Source: Planctomycetota bacterium
GTDB taxonomy: Bacteria; Planctomycetota; Phycisphaerae; Tepidisphaerales; Tepidisphaeraceae
Length of the DNA: 62,286 nucleotides
Direction of reading: 5' to 3'
Assembly (NCBI GenBank): GCA_039182125.1
Contig: JBCDCH010000019.1
Span: 1-62,286 of the forward strand
Of the stretch, positions 17,756 through 25,288 are shown piece after piece. The notes beneath the pieces were generated by a model, which did no database searches, was not told where the DNA came from, and worked only from the letters and a program-made list of their open reading frames with translations. Positions within the stretch are counted from its first letter, which is position 1, and every line of letters starts with the position of its first letter. The position numbers and the translations under genes are program-made.

Positions 17756-18004
17756 ATGGCGGACACCGAAAACGTAGAGGCGGACGTGGTTCGGACCGAC
17801 GGCGATCCGTTCGACGCCTCTGCCAAAGCCGTCCCGCATCTTCCGATGCTCGCCGCCGACATTCGCGTGCTGCGGACGCATTACCGTGCGACCGCCAGCG
17901 GTCCGCCGACGATCGTTCGGCTGGACGTGTCTTACGTCCTCGGATTACTGAGCCGGCGTCGAATCCGGTACGCGACCGTGGAGCTACCGGCCTCGGACTC
18001 GTGA
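17756..18004 (+). CDS. Small hypothetical protein
   Basis: 82 residues from the ATG at 17756, eight bases after the previous stop. It is soluble; the first half is acidic and the second half holds a mixed beta-strand pattern (TIVRLDVSYVLGLL) and an RRRIR basic cluster. No family is recognised. Tight spacing and direction support a real gene, but a fortuitous frame cannot be excluded. Confidence 0.5.
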   Translation: MADTENVEADVVRTDGDPFDASAKAVPHLPMLAADIRVLRTHYRATASGPPTIVRLDVSYVLGLLSRRRIRYATVELPASDS

Positions 18005-18071
18005 CCTCTTGCCTGTCCGTACGCGGCCGTGTGTAATCCGGATCACCGCGACGGCCCTACGCTGCCCGTTC

Positions 18072-19034
18072 ATGGACGTCGGTGCGCTTCTCGACAACCT
18101 GCTTTCTCCGGCGATCTTGTTGTTCGTCGTCGGCATCATCGCCGCGACCCTGCGGTCGGACCTCGAAATCCCGCCGCCGATTCCCAAGGCACTGGCCTTG
18201 TTCCTGCTGTTGGCGATCGGGTTCAAGGGCGGCATCGGACTGCGGGCGGTCGAAGGGGATCAAGTCGGCATGGTGCTGGGGGTTCTCATCGTGTCGGTGG
18301 CGGCGTCGGCGCTGTTCCCGCTCGGGGCGTATGCGCTATTGCGGCTCAAGCTCGGTCGGCCCGATGCGGCGGCGATCGCGGCTTGTTACGGGTCCGTCTC
18401 TGCCGTCACCTTCGTCACGGCGCTGGCGTTTCTCGACTTCGAGGCGGCGGTTTACGGCGGCTACATGGTCGCCGCGCTCGCGCTGATGGAGTCACCCGCC
18501 ATCGTCACCGGTGTGCTGCTCGGCAAGGGCGGGGGCAATCTCAAGCTCAAACCACTGCTCCACGAAGCGCTACTCGGCGGGCCGGTCGTGTTGTTGGTCG
18601 GGGCGATGGTCGTCGGTTTCGTCGCCCAGCCCGATGCCGCCGCGAGCCTGAGAAAGCCGTTGGCCGGGGCGTTCGACGTGGCGTTGGCGGTGTTCCTGCT
18701 GGACATGGGGCTGCTCGCGGGTCGACAGATGCGCAATCTGAAAGACGCGGGTTGGCTGCCGCCGACGTTCGCCCTCGTCGCGCCGCCGGTCCAGGCGAGT
18801 CTCGGCGTCTTGTGTGCTTACGTGCTCGGACTCGCGCCCGGGGACGCGCTTTTGTTGGCGGTGCTCTTCGGCGGGGCGAGCTACATTGCCGTTCCCGCCG
18901 CGATGCGGATCGCCATGCCCGAGGCGTCGCCGGGGTTGTACGTGCCGATGTCGCTGGGCATCACCTTCGCCTTCAACGTCACGCTCGGCATCCCGCTCTA
19001 CTGGCTGCTGATCCAAACGCTTTGGGGTTTCTGA
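18072..19034 (+). CDS. sbtA: SbtA-like sodium-dependent bicarbonate transporter
   Basis: 320 residues from the ATG at 18072. About ten transmembrane helices form two inverted halves. Family-typical stretches include FKGGIGLR near the start of the first half and FGGASYIAVPAAMRIAMPEA near the end. SbtA symports bicarbonate with sodium across the inner membrane and is known mainly from cyanobacterial carbon concentration. The partner PII-like gene begins two bases after the stop, the standard SbtA-SbtB arrangement. No carboxysome or Rubisco gene is visible, so bicarbonate may feed anaplerosis or pH control here. Confidence 0.88.
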   Translation: MDVGALLDNLLSPAILLFVVGIIAATLRSDLEIPPPIPKALALFLLLAIGFKGGIGLRAVEGDQVGMVLGVLIVSVAASALFPLGAYALLRLKLGRPDAAAIAACYGSVSAVTFVTALAFLDFEAAVYGGYMVAALALMESPAIVTGVLLGKGGGNLKLKPLLHEALLGGPVVLLVGAMVVGFVAQPDAAASLRKPLAGAFDVALAVFLLDMGLLAGRQMRNLKDAGWLPPTFALVAPPVQASLGVLCAYVLGLAPGDALLLAVLFGGASYIAVPAAMRIAMPEASPGLYVPMSLGITFAFNVTLGIPLYWLLIQTLWGF

Positions 19035-19036
19035 CC

Positions 19037-19333
19037 ATGCAGCCGATCAAACGCATCGAGATCGTGATGGATTCGTCCGGGGCTGGTGAGCTGGAGTCGG
19101 CCTTGGCGGCCGCGCGGGTGACTGGCTGGTCGAAGATCCCCGACGTCGAGGGCAGCGGCCATCGCGGGCGGCGGACCGCGAACCTGCCGATGGACGTCGG
19201 GAGCAACGTGCTCTTCCTGATCGCGGCCGAGCCGGCGGTGGCGGACAAGGTGGTCGCGGCGACCCGGCCGATCCTGGAAACCTGGGGCGGGATGTGCTTG
19301 GTCAGCGATGCCGCGTGGGTGACCCATGATTAG
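19037..19333 (+). CDS. sbtB: SbtB-like PII-family regulator
   Basis: 98 residues with the ferredoxin-like beta-alpha-beta fold pattern of PII-like proteins: KRIEIVMD at the start and VLFLIAAEPAVADKVVAAT in the second half. A T-loop region (WSKIPDVEGSGHRGRRTANLPM) lies between. SbtB proteins bind adenyl nucleotides and gate SbtA. The two-base gap to sbtA implies tight co-expression. The T-loop is basic (HRGRR), suiting contact with a membrane transporter. Confidence 0.8.
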   Translation: MQPIKRIEIVMDSSGAGELESALAAARVTGWSKIPDVEGSGHRGRRTANLPMDVGSNVLFLIAAEPAVADKVVAATRPILETWGGMCLVSDAAWVTHD

Positions 19334-19480
19334 CCACAGGATCATGCCGGGCTCATCGGCCATCGGTTGACGCGCAAGCCCCGTGGTGCTTTCGTTCGTC
19401 CCGACCGTCGGTACAATCCGGGGCCCGCCGGGTGCAATGCCCGGCTTTTTGACCCCACCTTTCCCGACACGGAGAAAAAC

Positions 19481-19912
19481 ATGGCCGAGCCCGGCAATCA
19501 GGAATATCCGACCATCATTGGCCCCGACGCCGAGTTCAAAGGCGAGCTGAAGTTCGACAAGGGCTTGCGCCTTCAGGGCAAGTTCGAGGGCCAACTCAAA
19601 AGCTCCGGCAAGCTCCATGTCGCGAAGGAAGCCAACCTCTCCGGCGATGTCGACGCCAACAGCGTCGTTATCGAGGGCAACGTTCGCTCCAACCTGAACG
19701 TCTCGGACAAGGTCGAACTCAAGGCAAGTGCCAAGTACGAGGGCGATCTCAACGCCTCGAAGCTTGTCGTCGAAGAAGGCGCCGTGTTCGTCGGGCAGGT
19801 CTCGGTCGGTCCCGATGCGGTCAAGAAGGGTGGCGGCAGCCCTGGGATCAGCCGGCCCGCCGCCCCGTCGGGTCAGAACCAGCCCCAGAATCAGGGTTCC
19901 AACAAGTCGTAG
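19481..19912 (+). CDS. Bactofilin
   Basis: 143 residues from the ATG at 19481 with a GGAG ribosome site nine bases upstream. The core is a right-handed beta-helix of short repeats (for example GKLHVAKEANLSGDVDANSVVIEG), flanked by a short N-terminus and a Gly/Pro/Gln/Asn-rich C-terminal tail, as in bactofilins. These polymerise into cytoskeletal filaments that position envelope enzymes or stalk machinery. A second bactofilin-type gene starts 46 bases downstream, suggesting a shared operon. Confidence 0.9.
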   Translation: MAEPGNQEYPTIIGPDAEFKGELKFDKGLRLQGKFEGQLKSSGKLHVAKEANLSGDVDANSVVIEGNVRSNLNVSDKVELKASAKYEGDLNASKLVVEEGAVFVGQVSVGPDAVKKGGGSPGISRPAAPSGQNQPQNQGSNKS

Positions 19913-19958
19913 TTGACAGGTGATAGGCGTCCGCGACGCTTCCCGTTAGACTGCCCCG

Positions 19959-20441
19959 GTGGCCCGCCAGCCGAGCAAAAAACTCAAAGAGGAACGGTCT
20001 GACGACAAGGTCCTCATCCACTGCCACGAGTGCGGCGGCGAGAACGAAGTCTCGCGCCGGGCCATGACGATCACATGTTCCAAGTGCTTCAAGCCGTTGA
20101 AGCTCGAGGACATCGTGGTCGAGCGGTACGACGCCCGTCGGACCCTGGCGACGGTCGGCGTGGTGACGGTGGAGAAGAAAGGCCAGATCGTCGCCGACAC
20201 GATCAAATGCGGTGCCCTGATCCTGCGGGGACAGGTGAAGTCCAAGCACGTGTTCAGCAACGGGGCGGTGCTGGTGAGCCCGCAGGCCGAGTTGCTCGGT
20301 GACGTGAAAGCCCCGAGCCTCGCGATCGGCGGTGGCGCGAAACTCGACGGGTACTACGAAATCGGCGACCTGAGCACACTGCCCTGGCGGGAGAACGGAA
20401 AAGTGGTCGCCGAGGAAAACCCGGACGAGTCAGCCGCTTGA
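19959..20441 (+). CDS. Bactofilin-like protein with N-terminal zinc ribbon
   Basis: 160 residues beginning at a GTG codon; no ATG is available before the domain. A zinc ribbon is formed by C22-x2-C25 and C40-x2-C43 (CHEC...CSKC). It is followed by a beta-helical bactofilin domain (residues about 60-140, with repeats such as GQIVADTIKCGALILRGQV). The zinc ribbon could bind nucleic acid or protein and link filaments to another structure. It lies directly behind the plain bactofilin, so heteropolymer formation is plausible. Confidence 0.85.
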   Translation: MARQPSKKLKEERSDDKVLIHCHECGGENEVSRRAMTITCSKCFKPLKLEDIVVERYDARRTLATVGVVTVEKKGQIVADTIKCGALILRGQVKSKHVFSNGAVLVSPQAELLGDVKAPSLAIGGGAKLDGYYEIGDLSTLPWRENGKVVAEENPDESAA

Positions 20442-20504
20442 TTCGGCGCGGGACCGGGGTATTGTCTTTGCCCGCCGATCGGCACGTTCGGCGACACACC
20501 ACTC

Positions 20505-20576
20505 GCGGGTGTAGCTCAGTGGTAGAGCGTCACGTTGCCAACGTGAATGTCGTGGGTTCGAATCCCATCACCCGCT
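20505..20576 (+). tRNA. tRNA-Gly (anticodon GCC)
   Basis: A full cloverleaf can be drawn: acceptor stem GCGGGTG/CACCCGC, D-arm AGCTCAGTGGTAGAGC, anticodon stem TCACG/CGTGA with loop TTGCCAA (GCC at 20537-20539), and T-arm GTGGGTTCGAATCCCAT. The discriminator base is T and CCA is not encoded. Confidence 0.96.
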
Positions 20577-20581
20577 TTCGC

Positions 20582-20620
20582 AATGACGAGTGACGATCAT
20601 CGTCATTCGTCATTTTGTTT
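20582..20620 (+). terminator. Hairpin terminator between the two tRNA genes
   Basis: Inverted arms AATGACGAGTGACGAT (582-597) and ATCGTCATTCGTCATT (599-614) pair along their length with one G-T wobble, and are followed by TTTTGTTTG. It sits six bases after tRNA-Gly and just before tRNA-Arg, so it probably ends the tRNA-Gly transcript. It could also be a small dispersed palindrome. Confidence 0.6.
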
Positions 20621-20694
20621 GTTCCCGTAGCTCAATTGGATAGAGTGTCGCCCTCCGAAGGCGAAGGTTAGTGGTTCGAGCCCACTCGGGAACG
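20621..20694 (+). tRNA. tRNA-Arg (anticodon CCG)
   Basis: Cloverleaf: acceptor GTTCCCG/CGGGAAC with discriminator G, D-arm AGCTCAATTGGATAGAGT, anticodon stem TCGCC/GGCGA with loop CTCCGAA (CCG at 20655-20657), and T-arm GTGGTTCGAGCCCAC. CCA is not encoded. It reads CGG codons, which suits the high GC content. Confidence 0.96.
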
Positions 20695-20715
20695 CTGCGG
20701 AGCAAGGCTCCACGC

Positions 20716-21366
20716 ATGCCTGAGCCGACTCCCGTCATCATGTGCAAGTTTCCGGTCCCTGGCCGCGTGAAAACGCGGCTCTGCCCGCCGCTTTCGCACG
20801 CACAGGCTGCGGATGTGCAGGCGGCGTTCCTAAAGCATCTCGCAACCCGGCTTCCGGCTGCGGTGTTTTGTGTCGATGACCCCGCTGCATTCGTCGAGCG
20901 ATTCGGGGACGTGCGGACGATCCAGCAGGGCACGGGGAACCTCGGCGACCGCCTGATTGATGTTCGGAGACACCTACCTGATACCGACCTGCTTTTTCTC
21001 GGGGCGGACGTGCCGGACCTGCCGGCGGGGCCGTTGCTCGACGTGATGCAAGAGCCGTTCGACGTGGCGATCGCACCCACCGACGACGGCGGCTATTGGT
21101 GCGTGCGGGTCAACGCCGACGTGCCGATCGAGTCATTGTTTGGCGACGTGGATTGGTCCAGCGGGCGGGAGTATGAGCAGACGCTGGCCAATGCCGCGAG
21201 GATTGGTGCAACCACGTTCATCGGCGAGTCCTGGCGGGATTGCGACGAGATCGCCGATCTGCGGGCGTTGCTGGGGCGGTTATCGGACAGCGTTGATCCG
21301 AACGACGTGGTTCTTCGGGAAGGATTGGCTTTCCTGGGTGACCCCGCGACAATGGGAGACGCATGA
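20716..21366 (+). CDS. DUF2064/TIGR04282-family glycosyltransferase-like protein
   Basis: 216 residues from the ATG at 20716, just after tRNA-Arg. The N-terminus [17 protein letters not shown] is the nucleotide-sugar-binding signature of this family; GADVPDLP gives a DXD-like centre and [10 protein letters not shown] follows. Relatives are annotated as glycosyltransferases related to arsenosugar biosynthesis or GT-A-fold nucleotidyl/glycosyl transferases. Substrate is unknown. The stop overlaps the next gene by four bases (ATGA). Confidence 0.85.
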   Translation: MPEPTPVIMCKFPVPGRVKTRLCPPLSHAQAADVQAAFLKHLATRLPAAVFCVDDPAAFVERFGDVRTIQQGTGNLGDRLIDVRRHLPDTDLLFLGADVPDLPAGPLLDVMQEPFDVAIAPTDDGGYWCVRVNADVPIESLFGDVDWSSGREYEQTLANAARIGATTFIGESWRDCDEIADLRALLGRLSDSVDPNDVVLREGLAFLGDPATMGDA

Positions 21367-21860
21367 CCCGCCAGGACAGCCCCCACGCCGACCTCGCCGA
21401 CCACGAGTCGTTCCTGCCCGACTCGCGCGTGCTGATCGTCGACGACAACCTGCAAAATCTGGAGCTGCTCCAGGCGTTTCTCGAAGCGTTGCCGGTGCAG
21501 ATCGACACCGCGACCGATGGCGAGGAAGCGCTGGCCAAGATCCGCGAGTCCAAGCCAGACCTCGTGCTGCTCGACGTGATGATGCCCAAGCTCAGCGGCT
21601 TCCAGGTCTGTCGCGAGGTCAAGAGCGATCCCGACACGCGTGACATCCAGGTCCTGATGGTCACCGCCTTGCACGAGTTGGGCGACATCGAGCGCGCCAA
21701 CGAGTGCGGCACCGACGACTTCGTGAGCAAGCCGGTCAACAAACTCGAGCTGCTCACCCGCGTTCGCAGCCTCCTGCGGGTTCGGCATCTCAAGACCGAA
21801 CTCGAACGGGCGCTGGGGTATCTGCAAGAAATCGAAGGCGACGACGAAGAAGAGGTCTGA
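21363..21860 (+). CDS. Single-domain response regulator
   Basis: 165 residues. The receiver domain has LIVDDN (acidic pocket), phospho-acceptor Asp in LVLLDVMMPK, the conserved Thr in VTALHE and Lys in FVSKPVNK. A C-terminal helix with an acidic tail (EGDDEEEV) follows; there is no DNA-binding or enzymatic output domain. The PleD-like receiver signature suggests a CheY-like or adaptor role. No partner kinase is adjacent. It is translationally coupled to the upstream gene. Confidence 0.88.
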   Translation: MTRQDSPHADLADHESFLPDSRVLIVDDNLQNLELLQAFLEALPVQIDTATDGEEALAKIRESKPDLVLLDVMMPKLSGFQVCREVKSDPDTRDIQVLMVTALHELGDIERANECGTDDFVSKPVNKLELLTRVRSLLRVRHLKTELERALGYLQEIEGDDEEEV

Positions 21861-21885
21861 CCAGGCCGCATGGTTACGATGTGTC

Positions 21886-22473
21886 ATGCCGATTGATACT
21901 TCCGTCAGCGTTCAGGACTTCCTTGAAGCCGCCGCGGCGAAGCAACCGTTTCCCGGCGGCGGGGCGTGTGCGGCACTCGTCGGCGCGCTCGGGGCGGCGA
22001 TGGGGACGATGACGTTGCGTTACACCAAGGACGACTCGGTCGCGGAACCGATCGCCGAACTCGATCGGGCTCGGGCGATGTTCGAGCAACTCGTGCTCGA
22101 GGACCAGACCGCGTACCAATCGCTGACCGAAACGAAGAAGTCCGGCGGTGGTGCGGGGGAGGTCGAAGCCGCCGCGGCGTTGGCCGTTGCCGCTCCGCAG
22201 GCGATCGCGACGACCGCCTTGGCCGTTCTGCGGCTCGCCGAGTCGGTCGTTCCGGTCGCCAACAAGTGGCTGCTCTCCGACCTGGCCGTCTGTTGCGAAC
22301 TGTCGATGGCCACCCTCCGCTGCGGCATCTACAACGTCCGCATCAACCTCCCCGACGCCAGCGATGACACCGTGAAACGTGCCAGCGCCGACTGCGCCAA
22401 ACTCCTCGATGAGGCCGCAGCGGTGATTCAGCGCGTCGTGCCGGCGATTCATGCACGCATGAACGAAGCTTAA
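21886..22473 (+). CDS. Cyclodeaminase/cyclohydrolase family protein (FTCD_C)
   Basis: 195 residues, all helical, with the opening PFPGGGACAALVGALGAAMG typical of the formiminotransferase-cyclodeaminase C-terminal domain and of FchA. Relatives act on 5-formimino- or 5,10-methenyl-tetrahydrofolate. Length matches stand-alone members of the family. It follows the response regulator by 25 bases; the functional link between them is not evident. Confidence 0.87.
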   Translation: MPIDTSVSVQDFLEAAAAKQPFPGGGACAALVGALGAAMGTMTLRYTKDDSVAEPIAELDRARAMFEQLVLEDQTAYQSLTETKKSGGGAGEVEAAAALAVAAPQAIATTALAVLRLAESVVPVANKWLLSDLAVCCELSMATLRCGIYNVRINLPDASDDTVKRASADCAKLLDEAAAVIQRVVPAIHARMNEA

Positions 22474-22503
22474 GCGGTGCGGTCGCACTGCTAAACGCGG
22501 GAC

Positions 22504-22704
22504 GTGGCGAATGCCGATGGAGTACGGGTGCCGTCTTCCCGTCCCTTCCTCTCCATCCGCTTCGACTGTTGCCAGACGTATTCGCGGATCTACCTCACCA
22601 AGGACGGCAAGCGGTACGCAGGGCATTGCCCCAAGTGCGCGAAGCCGGTGAGCATCCGCGTCGGGCCCGGCGGGACCGATTGCCGGACGTTTTCGGTGAG
22701 TTGA
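22504..22704 (+). CDS. Small zinc-ribbon-like protein
   Basis: 66 residues if started at the GTG at 22504; a later GTG is possible. The core is FDCCQTYSRIYLTKDGKRY then HCPKCAKPV, so Cys pairs (CC and CPKC) could make a small zinc site, followed by a GPGGTDCRTF turn. It looks like a small conserved protein known from Planctomycetota, but its function is unknown. Confidence 0.65.
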   Translation: MANADGVRVPSSRPFLSIRFDCCQTYSRIYLTKDGKRYAGHCPKCAKPVSIRVGPGGTDCRTFSVS

Positions 22705-22723
22705 GTCGGCGTACCATATCACG

Positions 22724-23233
22724 ATGGCCGCAGACACCGCTTCTTATTCAGTCACCAAGCCCGGCGGCGTCTGCTACGTCTCGGGCGCGGACATCGTCCC
22801 GGGCACGCTCTTCCACTCGGCCCTGCGTGACACCGACGAAGGCCTGCAACGCGTCGATGTGTTGCCGGGCTCGTGGGAAGCCTTCGACCGCAACGGCGTG
22901 ATCGCGCACTGGCAGGCGACCATGCCCGAGCCGACCGAGAAGAAGAAGCTGCTCGTCGACGATGCGGTACTCTGCGACCTGTTCGAACGGCTCGCCGACA
23001 GTGAGGAAGATGACAAGCGACAGTTCCGTTTCGTGCTCGGTCTGATCCTCATGCGAAAGCGGCTGCTGGCGTACGACGGCAGCGAGGGGAACGTCTGGCA
23101 GATGCATTGGTCCAACCTCGGCGCGGCCAAGGCCCACGATGGTGCCGTCGAACTACACGATCCCAAGCTCAGCCAAGACCAGATCGCCGACGTCAGCGCG
23201 AACCTCGGCGAAATCCTCAACGCGGAGTTGTGA
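22724..23233 (+). CDS. Hypothetical soluble protein
   Basis: 169 residues, no signal peptide or membrane helix. The pattern begins with a short beta-rich segment (VCYVSGADIVPGTLFHS), then a basic patch EKKKLLVDDAVL and a helical middle (FERLADSEEDDKRQFRFVLGLILMRKRLL). The conserved look and position in a run of co-directional genes support reality. The stop overlaps the next start (TGATG). No function assigned. Confidence 0.75.
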   Translation: MAADTASYSVTKPGGVCYVSGADIVPGTLFHSALRDTDEGLQRVDVLPGSWEAFDRNGVIAHWQATMPEPTEKKKLLVDDAVLCDLFERLADSEEDDKRQFRFVLGLILMRKRLLAYDGSEGNVWQMHWSNLGAAKAHDGAVELHDPKLSQDQIADVSANLGEILNAEL

Positions 23234-24135
23234 TGGACCGGTTCCATACGCGTGTCGTGGTGCTCTTGGCGTTGCTGGGCGGTTGCGCAACGGCGACGGA
23301 ACCCGTCGCGATGAACGACGGCCCATACCTCGGGCCGACGCTGGAACCGGCGGCACTGATCGCGGAGCTACGCGCGCGGGCGGAGTCGCTGCCGACGCTG
23401 TGGGCCAACGGCACGTTCGAGGCCGAGTTCGTCTCGCCGGACCGCACCGACTTCGTCAATGGTTCGCTGGTCGTCCAACACCGCAAGCCCGGTGATCTGC
23501 GCGTCCTTGGCGACAAGGCCGGCCAACGCGTCTTCGACGTCGGGCTCAACGCCGACACGTATTGGGCCTTGGTCAAAGGCGGCACCGACACGCTTTGGTA
23601 CGGCGCGATCGACGGCATCGATGCGGTCGACCAGCGTGCCTTGCCCGTGCGGCCGGATCAACTCGCCGACGTGTTCGGGCTCGCCGGCTTCGACGCGGAC
23701 CTGCTCGCCGAGCCGTTTCCGGTGGTGCGGTTCAACCCGGACGACGACGTGTACATGGTGACGTGGCACGAGCGGCGGGACGATCTGCCCGGCGGGTCGC
23801 GGGTGGTTGCGGTGCGCGAGGTGTGGTACGACCGCGCGACGTTATTGCCGCGCTACGTGCATTTGTTTGATCCGCAGGGCCGGGTGATCGTGCGTGGGGA
23901 TCTGTCGGATCACACCGAAGTCACCGACGCCGGCGGCACTCGACTTGCCCGCCGCTACGATCTCTTCTTTCCCGAGACCGGCAGCGTCATGCAACTCACG
24001 CTCGGACAACTTCGGCTCAGACGCGGACGCTTCCCGATAGCCCGTAGCTTCGCCGCACCCGATCCGGCCCGGCCGGGCGTGGGGAACGTGGTGAACCTCG
24101 ACGATGCCCCTCTCAATGCGGGCGGTGTGCGTTGA
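23233..24135 (+). CDS. Lipoprotein of unknown function, LolA/LolB-like flavour
   Basis: 300 residues. The N-terminus (RVVVLLALLGGCATA) carries a lipobox ending at Cys18, so the protein is exported and lipidated. The mature part reads as a beta-rich domain with many short strands (FVNGSLVVQHRKPGDLRVLGDKAG), which faintly resembles outer-membrane lipoprotein carrier folds. Overlaps at both ends (ATGA with the upstream stop, TTGA with the downstream start) tie it to its neighbours in one operon. Confidence 0.8.
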   Translation: MDRFHTRVVVLLALLGGCATATEPVAMNDGPYLGPTLEPAALIAELRARAESLPTLWANGTFEAEFVSPDRTDFVNGSLVVQHRKPGDLRVLGDKAGQRVFDVGLNADTYWALVKGGTDTLWYGAIDGIDAVDQRALPVRPDQLADVFGLAGFDADLLAEPFPVVRFNPDDDVYMVTWHERRDDLPGGSRVVAVREVWYDRATLLPRYVHLFDPQGRVIVRGDLSDHTEVTDAGGTRLARRYDLFFPETGSVMQLTLGQLRLRRGRFPIARSFAAPDPARPGVGNVVNLDDAPLNAGGVR

Positions 24136-25238
24136 GCCGGCTGTGGCCCATCCTGGCGGTGTTGCTCTCGGCAGCATCAGCCGACGCCGGGCTGCACGCG
24201 GCGTCCAACGACACGCACCTGTTCGTCACGGTGCCGACCACGGTCGAAACATCCGACGGTTCGGAGACGGTGGACGTCTTGGTGCGGCGTGAACGGTTCG
24301 CCGAAGGGCGTTGGCAGCGCGTTCGCAAACTCACGTCGTCGGCGGTGGGTCTGGCGGTGTTTCGGGGCGATGCGTTGGTGCTCGACGAAGCGGGCAACCT
24401 TCGACTCATCGCACCGGGCCGGGCTTCGGCCGTGACCGCGCCGCGTCCGATCACCGCCTTGGCAACGGTCGATGGCACCATCCTGGGCAACACCGCCGAC
24501 GGACCGCTCGCGTTCGACGGGGCGTGGGCCGAGACGACGCTTGTGTTTCCCGAACCGGCCGACGAGGTGGCGGTGGAGTTTGCGGGCAGCCGTTATGTGT
24601 TCACGCCGACCGACACCGGCGTGTCCGTACAGGCGTTCGACGCCAGCGGTACACCTGTCGGTGATTCGACGCCGATTGATTTCAACGTGACCCCGCCGAA
24701 GCCGCCGTCGTGGCCGGTGTGGTTGCTCCTGGCGATGCTCGCGGCGACGGCGTGGGGAACGATGTCGTTGCGCAGCCCACCGCCACCGATCGCCGAGGCG
24801 AAGGTCGCGCCCGCCGGGGCGGGGCGCCGGTTCTTCGCGGGTGTCGTCGACATCATCCTCGGCTATCCGGTGGGTAGCTACCTTGCGTACACGTATGCGA
24901 TCGACGCGCTGCCGGCCGGGACGGCGTCGGTCGTCGTGCTCATTGGCGGTTTCAGCCTGTACTTTCTGCTCACCGCCGCGGTCGAACTGGCGACCGGGCG
25001 CTCGATCGGCAAGTGGATCGCCGGGCTCGATGTCGTCGACCTCGACGGTAAGCCCGCGACCTTGGGCGCGCTGCTCACCCGCAACATCCTTCGCATTGCC
25101 GACGTGTGGCCGATCTTCCCGTTGGTGATCGTGCTGGTGCATCCCCTGCGTCAGCGGTTGGGCGACGCGGCGGCACGGACGATGGTCGTGCAGCGCACGC
25201 CCCCGGTGTCGGTCGGGCCCACGTCCGCGCCGTCGTGA
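24132..25238 (+). CDS. RDD-family membrane protein with large extracytoplasmic domain
   Basis: 368 residues from a TTG start that overlaps the upstream stop as TTGA. A signal peptide (LWPILAVLLSAASADA) precedes about 170 residues of beta-rich extracytoplasmic sequence. A helix (WPVWLLLAMLAATAWGTMSL) and a C-terminal RDD domain with R(R)FFAGVVDII and further helices follow. RDD proteins are poorly understood; some act as transporters or membrane chaperones. The association with the preceding lipoprotein suggests an envelope role. Confidence 0.8.
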   Translation: MSRLWPILAVLLSAASADAGLHAASNDTHLFVTVPTTVETSDGSETVDVLVRRERFAEGRWQRVRKLTSSAVGLAVFRGDALVLDEAGNLRLIAPGRASAVTAPRPITALATVDGTILGNTADGPLAFDGAWAETTLVFPEPADEVAVEFAGSRYVFTPTDTGVSVQAFDASGTPVGDSTPIDFNVTPPKPPSWPVWLLLAMLAATAWGTMSLRSPPPPIAEAKVAPAGAGRRFFAGVVDIILGYPVGSYLAYTYAIDALPAGTASVVVLIGGFSLYFLLTAAVELATGRSIGKWIAGLDVVDLDGKPATLGALLTRNILRIADVWPIFPLVIVLVHPLRQRLGDAAARTMVVQRTPPVSVGPTSAPS

Positions 25239-25288
25239 CCTGGCCCGTCGTGATCTTGTCCGGGCGATCGCGTATCCTTCGACGTTCC

